Assembly: GCA_013698435.1 (NCBI GenBank)
Contig: JACCVA010000380.1
Location: 1-12,803 of the forward strand
Reading direction: 5' to 3'
DNA length: 12,803 bases
DNA from: Nocardioidaceae bacterium
GTDB lineage: Bacteria > Actinomycetota > Actinomycetes > Propionibacteriales > Nocardioidaceae
Shown: piece by piece, positions 7,603 through 12,803 of the stretch
Layout of the letters: every line of letters begins with the position of its first letter
How positions within the stretch are numbered: the first letter of the stretch is position 1
Notes under the pieces: model-generated
What the model was told of the DNA's origin: nothing
The model's database searches: none
The model's input: only the letters and a program-made list of their open reading frames with translations
Translations under genes and position numbers: made by a program

Positions 7603-8580
7603 TCAGGACTCCCTGCTGTGGCGTCTGAACTGGCGGACGTTGAAAACCATGATCGGGACCACGGCGATCATCAGGATTGTTGAGACCGCGCCGGCGACGC
7701 CGTTGTCCTTCGCGGTGAAGAGCTCGCGGTACATCACCGTCGACAAGACGTCCGTGCCGTAGGTGCCGTTGGTCATCACGTAGACGATGTCGAACGCCTT
7801 CAAGGCGACCACCGTCATGGTCGTGGCCACGACGACGACCGTGGGGACGAGAACCGGGAAGGTCACGTAGCGAAACAGCTTCCACTCCGACGCGCCGTCG
7901 AGCCGAGCTGCCTCGTGCAGTTCCTCCGGAATCCCGCGGAGGGCGGCTGCGAAGATGACGACAGCGAACCCGGCTTGGGTCCACAGGGTGGCTGCGATGA
8001 GGGCGTAGTTGTTGGTCGCCTCGTCGACTATCCAGGCGACGGGCTCGCGGCCGGAGAGCATCGTGAGGATTGCGTTGAGCGTCCCGGTCTGGGTGGCCAT
8101 CGGTGGCTGGTAGTCGTACATGAAGGTCCAGATCACACCGGCGGCGACCGCCGAGATCGCGATCGGCAAGAACAGAGCAGCCTTGACCAGACCGCCGTAG
8201 GCCACCCGCTCGGCCAGGACGGCGATCGCCAGCCCGATCAGCACGGCCATCGACGGCAGCAGGAGCACCCAGAGCACGGTGTTGCGCAAGGCGATCTGGG
8301 TCACCGGGTCGGTCAACGTGTCGGTGTAGTTCTTGAAGCCGACGAACCGTGACGCGTCGGAGCTGAGGAAGCTCAGGACCACGGTGAGGAGGGCCGGGAA
8401 GACCAAGGTGAGTGCCATGGCCGCGGCTGCCGGTGCGAGAAAGAGCCAGGGCACCAGTTTTCGGTTCCACGCCGGAGCCAGTCGCGCGAGCACGCCGTCA
8501 CCGAGTTTGAGGTAGCCGACGCCGATGACCAAGATCACCGCGACCGCGGCGACCGTCAGAGTGGTCCGGTCAGCGATCAC
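7603..8580 (-). CDS. ABC sugar transporter permease, MalF/CUT1 type
   Basis: A MalF-like permease, 325 residues from the proposed GTG at 8580. It has an N-terminal helix (about 8-25) and six further membrane segments. The EAA loop EAARLDGASEWKLFRYVTFP (from E223, conserved G229) sits in its usual place. The start is uncertain. The reading frame stays open upstream for 56 more codons, to a TTG at 8748, but nearly all of those codons lie in the inverted-repeat element at 8580-8745 and look nothing like a permease. GAGG at 8750-8753 would sit seven bases from the GTG if the element were removed. A TTG at 8598, inside the element and preceded by AGGG six bases upstream, is a plausible present-day start. 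The first reliable family-like residues begin after position 40 (LVPWLFLAPA). Confidence 0.9.
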   Translation of the reverse strand: MIADRTTLTVAAVAVILVIGVGYLKLGDGVLARLAPAWNRKLVPWLFLAPAAAAMALTLVFPALLTVVLSFLSSDASRFVGFKNYTDTLTDPVTQIALRNTVLWVLLLPSMAVLIGLAIAVLAERVAYGGLVKAALFLPIAISAVAAGVIWTFMYDYQPPMATQTGTLNAILTMLSGREPVAWIVDEATNNYALIAATLWTQAGFAVVIFAAALRGIPEELHEAARLDGASEWKLFRYVTFPVLVPTVVVVATTMTVVALKAFDIVYVMTNGTYGTDVLSTVMYRELFTAKDNGVAGAVSTILMIAVVPIMVFNVRQFRRHSRES

Positions 8581-8745
8581 TAGTACCGCGGCAGGCAAGG
8601 TTTGCCCTGGCGAGCTTCGTCCAGGGCGTGCGATGGCAAGGCGCCGATGCGAAGGCAGACCGGGCGTCTTTCGAGGTTCGGCAACGCCGCCAACGTCCGT
8701 AATGGGCTGCGCGTAGCGGGCAAGGGTTGCCGGACGCGGTACTAG
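8580..8745. mobile_element. MITE-like inverted-repeat element (166 bp) between binding-protein and permease genes
   Basis: The left end (8580-8607) begins CTAGTACCGCGGCAGGCAA. The reverse complement of the right end (8718-8745) begins CTAGTACCGCGTCCGGCAA. The two 28-bp arms agree at 23 positions, including the first 11 without interruption. CTAG at both edges may be a 4-bp target duplication or part of the repeat; because CTAG is its own reverse complement the sequence alone cannot decide. Inside are a perfect hairpin at 8604-8627 and a 6-bp inverted pair (8694-8699 with 8731-8736). No transposase is encoded. One minus-strand frame is open across the whole element, and the unit without one CTAG is 162 bp, a multiple of three. 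It resembles a non-autonomous IS derivative or another dispersed palindromic repeat; the family is unknown. Confidence 0.7.
8604..8627. other. Perfect hairpin inside the inverted-repeat element
   Basis: GCCCTGG (8604-8610) pairs perfectly with CCAGGGC (8621-8627) around a 10-base loop. On the minus-strand transcript it lies between the binding-protein stop and the proposed permease start. There it could protect the upstream mRNA or dampen downstream translation, as intergenic hairpins often do after binding-protein genes. This function is inferred. Confidence 0.5.
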
Positions 8746-8749
8746 CAAG

Positions 8750-8753
8750 CCTC
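8750..8753 (-). promoter_or_regulatory. Displaced ribosome binding site of the MalF-type permease
   Basis: The minus strand reads GTGAGGCTTG up to the edge of the inverted-repeat element. Joining this to the sequence beyond the element through a single CTAG puts GAGG seven bases before the GTG at 8580, a normal spacing. In the present sequence 162 extra bases separate them. This is a reconstruction. Confidence 0.45.
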
Positions 8754-8772
8754 ACTGCGCCGGACGTGGCAC

Positions 8773-10116
8773 TCACCTCGTCTTCTCGACGGTCGCCAAG
8801 ATGTTGTCGAGGTCACCAGGATCCTTGGTGTAGTCGAGGCCGGCCTTCCAGAACGCGTCGACCTCCGTCTGCGGCATCAGCGAGTTACCGAGCGAGTAGG
8901 TGCCCTGGGCGTCGGCCAGGACCTCGCTCGCCTTCTTCAGGAACGGGTCGCGGTAGATGCTCGGGTCGACGTTCTTGTTCGGTGACAGCCACCGGCCGGT
9001 GGAAGCGATGAGGACGCCGGCCTCACGGGTCGCGAGGTACTTCACGAGGGCTGTTGACTGCGGCGTCTGGTTGAGCAGGCCGACGATCTCACCGGAGATC
9101 GAGCGAACTGCCGGATACTTCGGGTTGAAGTCGGGTGCGGGGAAGAAGTCGAGGTCGGTGCCCGGCTCGAGGCTCGGGAAGCTGTCGGTGATGATGCCGC
9201 CCATGAATGTCGCTTGCTGGTGCAGGTAGCACCCCGGCTTGTCGGTGAACATCGGGTTGGCGGCCTTGGCGAAGTTCGTGCTCAGCACCGTCGTCGTCCC
9301 TCCGTAGACCATGCCGTCGGCCACCATCCCACCGTAGGTCTCGAACGCGTGCTCGACCTCCGGAGACGTCCACGGCTCGTCGCCATCGCGCCAACGCTTG
9401 TGGAACTCTGGTCCTGCCTCGCGCAGCAGGATCTCGTCGATGAAGTCAGCCGCCGGCCAGCCACTTGCCGCGCCGCTCTCAAGGCCGACGCACCAAGGCG
9501 CGACCCCGGACTCCACCTGCTCCCGCGCCCAGCCCTGCAGCTCGTCCCAGCTCTGGGGGTCGGTCGGGCCCTCGTACGTCGTGGGGTTGTACCAGATCAG
9601 CCCGCCGAGGTTGACGGAGTTGAAGATGCCGAAGACCTGGTCGTCCAGCGATGCTGTCTCGAGCAGGCTCGTGGAGAAGTTGGCACTCAGAACCTCGTCA
9701 CCGACGACCTCGCGCAGGTCGACGAGGTCACCCTCCTCGGCCAGAGCAGACATCTCTCCGATCGCTGGGGTGGCGACCACGTCTGGAGGGTTCCCGCCGT
9801 CCACCCGCGTCTGCAGCACCGCCGCGAAGTCTCGCGTCCCTTCGTACTGCACCTCGACACCGGTGGCCTTCTCGAACGGCTCCACGACGGTCTTGAACGC
9901 GTCGAGCTCCGCCCCGCCCAGAACGCCGAGCATGGTCACCTTACCGCTGAGCTGCTCCCCGCCCGCCGCCTCGGACGCGGCGTCCTCGGCAGCGGCCACG
10001 GCTGACTGCGGCGCAGCGGTGTTGGTCTTCTTCTGCGTGTCGGAGTCGCTGCTGCTGCAGGCAGTCACCACAAGCGTGGATGCGAGCAGGGTGGCTGCAA
10101 TGGATCGAAGGTTCAT
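8773..10116 (-). CDS. ABC transporter solute-binding lipoprotein (family 1, sugar type)
   Basis: A 447-residue precursor with a short positive N-terminus, a hydrophobic core and the lipobox VTAC with C20 as the lipidated cysteine. A low-complexity Ser/Thr/Ala-rich linker follows (about 21-53). The mature part looks like an extracellular carbohydrate-binding protein of the CUT1 type: VTMLGVLGGAELDAFKTVVE at 60-79, GGNPPDVV (about 107-114) and aromatic residues suited to sugar stacking. It would capture the substrate outside the membrane and deliver it to the two permeases. The ATG at 10116 is chosen because it gives the complete lipoprotein signal and has AGGAG five bases upstream. It is the first gene of the minus-strand operon and is divergent from the GntR regulator. 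Ligand identity is not visible. Confidence 0.93.
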   Translation of the reverse strand: MNLRSIAATLLASTLVVTACSSSDSDTQKKTNTAAPQSAVAAAEDAASEAAGGEQLSGKVTMLGVLGGAELDAFKTVVEPFEKATGVEVQYEGTRDFAAVLQTRVDGGNPPDVVATPAIGEMSALAEEGDLVDLREVVGDEVLSANFSTSLLETASLDDQVFGIFNSVNLGGLIWYNPTTYEGPTDPQSWDELQGWAREQVESGVAPWCVGLESGAASGWPAADFIDEILLREAGPEFHKRWRDGDEPWTSPEVEHAFETYGGMVADGMVYGGTTTVLSTNFAKAANPMFTDKPGCYLHQQATFMGGIITDSFPSLEPGTDLDFFPAPDFNPKYPAVRSISGEIVGLLNQTPQSTALVKYLATREAGVLIASTGRWLSPNKNVDPSIYRDPFLKKASEVLADAQGTYSLGNSLMPQTEVDAFWKAGLDYTKDPGDLDNILATVEKTR

Positions 10117-10264
10117 GCCAGCTCCTATGGAGATCGAACCGCACCGGCACATGTCGGTGAGAAGACGTCGGTCAACGTAACACGCAGATGGGATACTGTC
10201 GACAATCGACTGTGCGCTATCATCCGTTGGACCAAGCCTCACCCGAAACCGAAGGAGGTCGCCG
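10117..10264. promoter_or_regulatory. Divergent promoter/operator region between transport operon and regulator
   Basis: This 148-bp gene-free stretch separates the binding-protein gene (minus) from the gntR-type gene (plus). It is expected to hold both promoters. It contains the perfect 8-bp palindrome TGTCGACA (10197-10204), flanked by A and T at 10195 and 10206. TATCAT (10218-10223) is a good -10 candidate for the plus-strand genes, with a weak -35 (CTGTCG, 10196-10201) 16 bases upstream. No convincing minus-strand promoter was identified. Confidence 0.6.
10193..10208. promoter_or_regulatory. Candidate GntR/FCD operator palindrome
   Basis: TGTCGACA (10197-10204) is a perfect dyad, extended by a matching A/T pair one position further out. 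FCD-type GntR regulators often bind short dyads of the TTGTnnACAA kind. Its position overlaps the proposed plus-strand -35 and lies just upstream of the regulator, which fits autoregulation and control of both arms. It is inferred from sequence only. Confidence 0.45.
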
Positions 10265-10933
10265 ATGTCGGCACTAGGGCTGCCCCGCGTACCCAGCCAG
10301 TCCCGTCGCGAGCACGTCGTCCAGATCCTGCGCACGGCGATCACCAGCGCACGTCTCAACCCCGGCGACCGGTTGATCGAGGTCGACCTCGCCAACGAGC
10401 TCGGGACGAGCCGGGCACCGGTGAGAGAAGCGCTTCGCCAGCTCGAGCAAGAGGGCCTCGTCGCCTCCTACCCCTACCGGGGCAGTGAGGTGCTCGGGGT
10501 GTCGCAGGCAGAGGTGGAGCAGGTGCTCGTACCCATCAGGGTCACGCTCGAGCGGTTCGCTTTCTCTCAAGCCCTCGGGCGGCTCAGCGGCGCCGACTTC
10601 GAGCAGCTGCAGCTACTTGTCGACGAGATGGAGGAGGCGGCAGGGGTCGGGGCAACCGACCGGCTCGCCGACGCCGACATCCGGTTCCACGAGCTGGTCA
10701 TCGAGTGCTCCGAGCAGCCGCACTGTCTGCAACTGTGGAAGACGATCCAGCCACGGGTCAGGGCGTACTTCCGTCGTGACGCGCCGGCCCACGACGACCC
10801 GGTGGGGGTCGCCAAACAGCACCAAGAGCTCCTCGACGTCATCAAGCTGGGCGACGAGGCAACGGTGCTCGACGCCGTTGACCGGCACATCCACCTCCAC
10901 CTCGCGCCGAAGCCGCCCCCCGATGCGGGGTAG
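10265..10933 (+). CDS. GntR-family transcriptional regulator with FCD domain
   Basis: A 222-residue FadR-subfamily regulator. The N-terminal winged helix (about 12-75) contains PGDRLIEVDLANELGTSRAP (33-52) and VREALRQLEQEGLV. The all-helical FCD ligand domain spans about 85-215. The expected metal/ligand residues are D138 and H142 (DIRFH), H186 (HQELL) and H208 (RHIHLH). Such proteins sense sugar acids or other small carboxylates and usually repress the adjacent catabolic operon until the ligand binds. The ATG at 10265 follows GAAGGAGG (10251-10258). The gene is divergent from the uptake/catabolic operon and overlaps the following SDR gene by 11 bp, so regulator and dehydrogenase are cotranscribed. 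A pathway intermediate such as the keto-deoxy acid or aldonate is the likely effector, by inference. Confidence 0.93.
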   Translation: MSALGLPRVPSQSRREHVVQILRTAITSARLNPGDRLIEVDLANELGTSRAPVREALRQLEQEGLVASYPYRGSEVLGVSQAEVEQVLVPIRVTLERFAFSQALGRLSGADFEQLQLLVDEMEEAAGVGATDRLADADIRFHELVIECSEQPHCLQLWKTIQPRVRAYFRRDAPAHDDPVGVAKQHQELLDVIKLGDEATVLDAVDRHIHLHLAPKPPPDAG

Positions 10934-11699
10934 CGCGGTGGTCGTCACCGGTGCCGGGTCGGGGATCGGTCGTGCGGTGGCACTGGCGTGCGCCCGGCGC
11001 GGGGCCGCTGTCGCCGGCCTGGACATCGACGCAGACGCCGTGCGGTCGGTCGCCGAGGAGTCGCTGGCCGCTGGAGCAGCAGGCTCGGTGGGCATCGCCT
11101 GCGACATCTCCTCGGAGGAGTCGGTGCAGGCCGGCTTCGCCGCGGCCGAGCGCGCTGTCGGCAACGTCGACGGCGTCTTCGCCAACGCCGGGATCGAGGT
11201 CAACGCGCCGCTGCACGAGTTCGAGCTCGAGTCCTGGCGCCGGGTGATCGACGTCAACCTGGTGGGGACGTTTCTCACCTGCAGGGAGGCACTGCGCCTC
11301 CTGGTCGCAAGAGGGTCGGGCGGCTCCATCGTCTGCACCTCGTCGCCGGCGGCATTCGTCGGGTTCTCAGGAGGAGGCAACAGTGCCTACGCGGCCTCCA
11401 AGGGTGGGTTGACCGCCCTGGTGCGGTCCGCGGCGCTGGACTACGCCGAGCACGGGATCCGGGTCAATGCCGTCGTCCCCGGCGCAACCGACACGCCCAT
11501 GCTGGCCAGCGGGCCGTCGGGGGAGATCGAGCACGCCCGCACGTCGGCGCGGCACCAGGTGCCTCTGGGTCGACTCGGACGGCCAGACGAGGTCGCCGCG
11601 GCCGTGGTGTGGCTGCTGTCCGACGACTCGTCGTACGTGACCGGGACCCACCTGGTCTGTGACGGCGGCCTGCTGGCCAAGAGTGCGAACGACTTCTGA
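10923..11699 (+). CDS. Short-chain dehydrogenase/reductase (classical SDR)
   Basis: A 258-residue classical SDR at normal length. The cofactor loop TGAGSGIG is at 9-16. D34 at the end of the second strand (GLDID) suggests NAD rather than NADP. NAG is at 88-90 and N112 (VNLVG) is the structural/catalytic Asn. The catalytic set is S140 or S141, Y156 and K160 (YAASK), followed by PGATDTPM (187-193). The ATG at 10923 lies inside the end of the regulator gene (11-bp overlap) and gives an immediate first beta strand (AVVVTGAG). In this context it is the only obvious oxidase for converting the released sugar to a lactone or aldonate ahead of the dehydratase. Polyol or keto-sugar oxidation is an alternative. 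Confidence 0.92.
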   Translation: MRGSAVVVTGAGSGIGRAVALACARRGAAVAGLDIDADAVRSVAEESLAAGAAGSVGIACDISSEESVQAGFAAAERAVGNVDGVFANAGIEVNAPLHEFELESWRRVIDVNLVGTFLTCREALRLLVARGSGGSIVCTSSPAAFVGFSGGGNSAYAASKGGLTALVRSAALDYAEHGIRVNAVVPGATDTPMLASGPSGEIEHARTSARHQVPLGRLGRPDEVAAAVVWLLSDDSSYVTGTHLVCDGGLLAKSANDF

Positions 11700-11741
11700 G
11701 CCAGTGAGCGACCGTCCCGACCAACCGCTGGAGGACACCAG

Positions 11742-12125
11742 ATGACGACGTTGCCGATGATCGGGTGCACGACCTGGGTTGTCGCCGACGGGTACATCCC
11801 GCCGACGAGCACGGGCCCGATCCCCGAGATGGTCAGCCATGACAGCGTCTGCATGCTCAACGCGGGAGAGGCGGACGCCACCGTCGAGCTCTGGGTCTTC
11901 TTCACCGACCGAGACCCGCAGGGCCCCTATGTGCTGCCCGTGCCCGCCAGGCGAGCGCATCACCAGCGCATCAACGACCTCCGCCTCCCCGCTGCGGTGC
12001 CGATCGGTGTCGACTACAGCCTGGTGCTGCACAGCGACACTCCCATCGTCGTCCAGCACACTCGCCTGGACTCCCGACAGCCAGCGAACGCGCTGATGTC
12101 GACGATTGCGTTCCCTGTGCCCTGA
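11742..12125 (+). CDS. Sensory rhodopsin transducer (ASRT/DUF1362) family protein
   Basis: A 127-residue protein strongly resembling the Anabaena sensory rhodopsin transducer (ASRT), which is of similar length. Recognised family motifs are ADGYIPP (15-21), SHDSVCMLNAG (32-42), GPYVLPVPARR (61-71) and PIVVQHTRLDSRQ (101-113), followed by ANALMSTIA. ASRT is a soluble beta-rich tetramer first found with a microbial rhodopsin. From memory, comparative work has proposed that the wider superfamily binds small molecules such as sugars. No rhodopsin gene is in the window. The gene follows the SDR after 42 bases with GGAGG upstream of its ATG, so it is likely in the gntR-SDR operon. A sugar- or intermediate-sensing or mutarotation-like role is a guess. 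Confidence 0.88.
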   Translation: MTTLPMIGCTTWVVADGYIPPTSTGPIPEMVSHDSVCMLNAGEADATVELWVFFTDRDPQGPYVLPVPARRAHHQRINDLRLPAAVPIGVDYSLVLHSDTPIVVQHTRLDSRQPANALMSTIAFPVP

Positions 12126-12145
12126 CGGTGTGGCAGGGTGCCCAG

Positions 12146-12577
12146 ATGGCAGGTCTGAACGATGCCGCGCGCCGACTCGTCGAATCCGGCGTACTCGCCC
12201 ACATGGTCACGAAGAACGACGACGGCTCCGCGCAGGTCTCCGTCGTCTGGGTCGGCTTGGACGGTGACGAGCTCGTTGCCGCACACCTGGACGGTCGGCA
12301 GCGAAAGCTCGCCAACATGCGTCGCGATCCGCGGGTCGCGCTGTCGTTCGAGGCGCAGACGAGCAACGAGATCGGCATGCGTCACTACCTGGTGGTCCAC
12401 GGACGAGCTCGGATCACCGCAGGCGGTGCGCCGGAGCTGCTGGGGCGGCTGGCCCAGAGCTATGTCGGTCCCGGCACCGTGCTCCCGCCGATGCCGGACC
12501 CGCCACCCGGTTTCGTGACCCACATCAGCGTCACCCGCGTCGGTGGGCAGGGGCCGTGGAGCACCGCCACGACGTGA
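12146..12577 (+). CDS. PPOX-class, probably F420-dependent, flavin split-barrel protein
   Basis: A 143-residue protein of the pyridoxamine 5'-phosphate oxidase-like split-barrel fold, resembling actinobacterial F420-dependent oxidoreductases of the Rv1155 kind. Visible features are VTKNDDGSAQVSVVWVGLDG (21-40), the cofactor-phosphate-binding segment RQRKLANMRRDPRVALS (51-67), the central strand YLVVHGRARI (81-90) and the C-terminal THISVTRVGGQGPW (125-138). The ATG at 12146 gives the usual family start; a GTG at 12128 is also in frame but has no better ribosome site. It follows the ASRT-like gene after 20 bases, so cotranscription is likely. A role in the sugar pathway is not apparent, and it may be a passenger or a cofactor-linked reductase. 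Confidence 0.85.
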   Translation: MAGLNDAARRLVESGVLAHMVTKNDDGSAQVSVVWVGLDGDELVAAHLDGRQRKLANMRRDPRVALSFEAQTSNEIGMRHYLVVHGRARITAGGAPELLGRLAQSYVGPGTVLPPMPDPPPGFVTHISVTRVGGQGPWSTATT

Positions 12578-12578
12578 G

Positions 12579-12598
12579 GCCGGCGGCATACCGCTGGC
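12579..12598 (+). terminator. Strong hairpin directly after the PPOX gene
   Basis: An 8-bp stem (12579-12586 with 12591-12598, one G-U pair on the transcript) closes a 4-base loop (CATA), beginning two bases after the stop codon. There is no U-tract, which is common for actinobacterial terminators. It probably ends the gntR-SDR-ASRT-PPOX transcript. Confidence 0.5.
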
Positions 12599-12697
12599 AC
12601 CCGGGACGGAGCCGTTCAGTCCATCTACCTGACCGACGCGACTGCACCAGGGCGCCCAACCCCGGTCCGGCAGAGTGCGCCTGGGAGACTCACGCTC

Positions 12698-12803
12698 GTG
12701 GCGGAGGACGAGAGGTACGTCGAGGCGGTGCTGTCCTTGGTGGAGCGGATTCCGGTGGGGCGGGCGACCACCTACGGCGTGTTGGCTGATGCCGTGGGTC
12801 GTG
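12698..12803 (+). CDS. MGMT/alkyltransferase-like family protein (5' part, cut by window end)
   Basis: Only the first 35 codons are inside the window. The reading is VAEDERYVEAVLSLVERIPV, then GRATTYGVLADAVGR. This matches the start of the DNA-binding domain of O6-methylguanine methyltransferase and alkyltransferase-like proteins, where the consensus is IPxGxVxTYGxxA. Because the domain begins at the N-terminus, a short alkyltransferase-like protein of about 100 residues is more likely than full-length Ogt. The active-site Cys (PCHR) or its replacement lies beyond the window. GTG at 12698 is preceded by GGGAGA (12683-12688) at nine bases. In M. tuberculosis a similar small gene (Rv3204) lies next to the moeZ and TIGR02569 genes. 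Confidence 0.8.
   Translation, partial: MAEDERYVEAVLSLVERIPVGRATTYGVLADAVGR

Noticed and set aside
8746..8748. TTG at 8748 as start of the MalF-type permease
   Set aside because: GAGG lies only one base away, too close to use, and the added 56 residues come almost entirely from the inverted-repeat element rather than the permease family. It is not fully excluded.
10485..10922. Upstream in-frame extension of the SDR (would give 404 residues)
   Set aside because: The extension is a Ser/Arg/Thr-rich out-of-frame shadow of the GntR gene. The SDR fold starts immediately after the ATG at 10923.

Overview
The window is GC-rich, has dense overlapping genes, GTG as well as ATG starts and purine-rich ribosome binding sites. 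With an actinobacterial-type MoeZ and a TIGR02569-type protein, this points to a high-GC actinobacterium. Nocardioides or a relative is my guess from gene content and is not proven.

Layout. At the left (99-2143, + strand) lie moeZ, a sulfur-carrier adenylyltransferase/sulfurtransferase, and a TIGR02569-like protein with an aminoglycoside-phosphotransferase-like core. At the far right (12698 to the end, + strand) is the start of an MGMT/alkyltransferase-like DNA repair gene. From memory, these three families are neighbours in other actinobacteria (Rv3206c, Rv3205c and Rv3204 in Mycobacterium tuberculosis). Here they are separated by about 10.5 kb that looks like an accessory sugar-catabolism cluster.

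The cluster has two divergent arms that share a 148-bp control region (10117-10264). The minus-strand arm, in transcription order, holds a solute-binding lipoprotein, two ABC sugar permeases, a GH13 alpha-glucosidase, an enolase-superfamily (mandelate racemase/muconate lactonizing type) dehydratase, a PfkB/2-keto-3-deoxygluconate-type kinase and a KDPG-type aldolase. Most junctions overlap or are a few bases wide. The plus-strand arm holds a GntR/FCD regulator, a classical SDR dehydrogenase (11-bp overlap), a homologue of the Anabaena sensory rhodopsin transducer, and a PPOX/F420-type flavin-split-barrel protein. No transporter ATPase and no lactonase is present.

Read together, the genes suggest import of an alpha-glucoside, intracellular hydrolysis by GH13, oxidation by the SDR to an aldonate, dehydration to a 2-keto-3-deoxy acid, phosphorylation, and aldol cleavage to pyruvate plus a triose phosphate. 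This is a semi-phosphorylative Entner-Doudoroff-like route. The substrate is not determined by the sequence.

Two features stand out. The first is the sensory-rhodopsin-transducer homologue in a sugar operon with no rhodopsin in view. The second is a 166-bp, MITE-like inverted-repeat element (8580-8745) lying between the binding-protein and permease genes. It appears to have inserted into a CTAG site exactly between the permease's ribosome binding site and its GTG start codon. No rRNA, tRNA, CRISPR array or intact transposase was seen.
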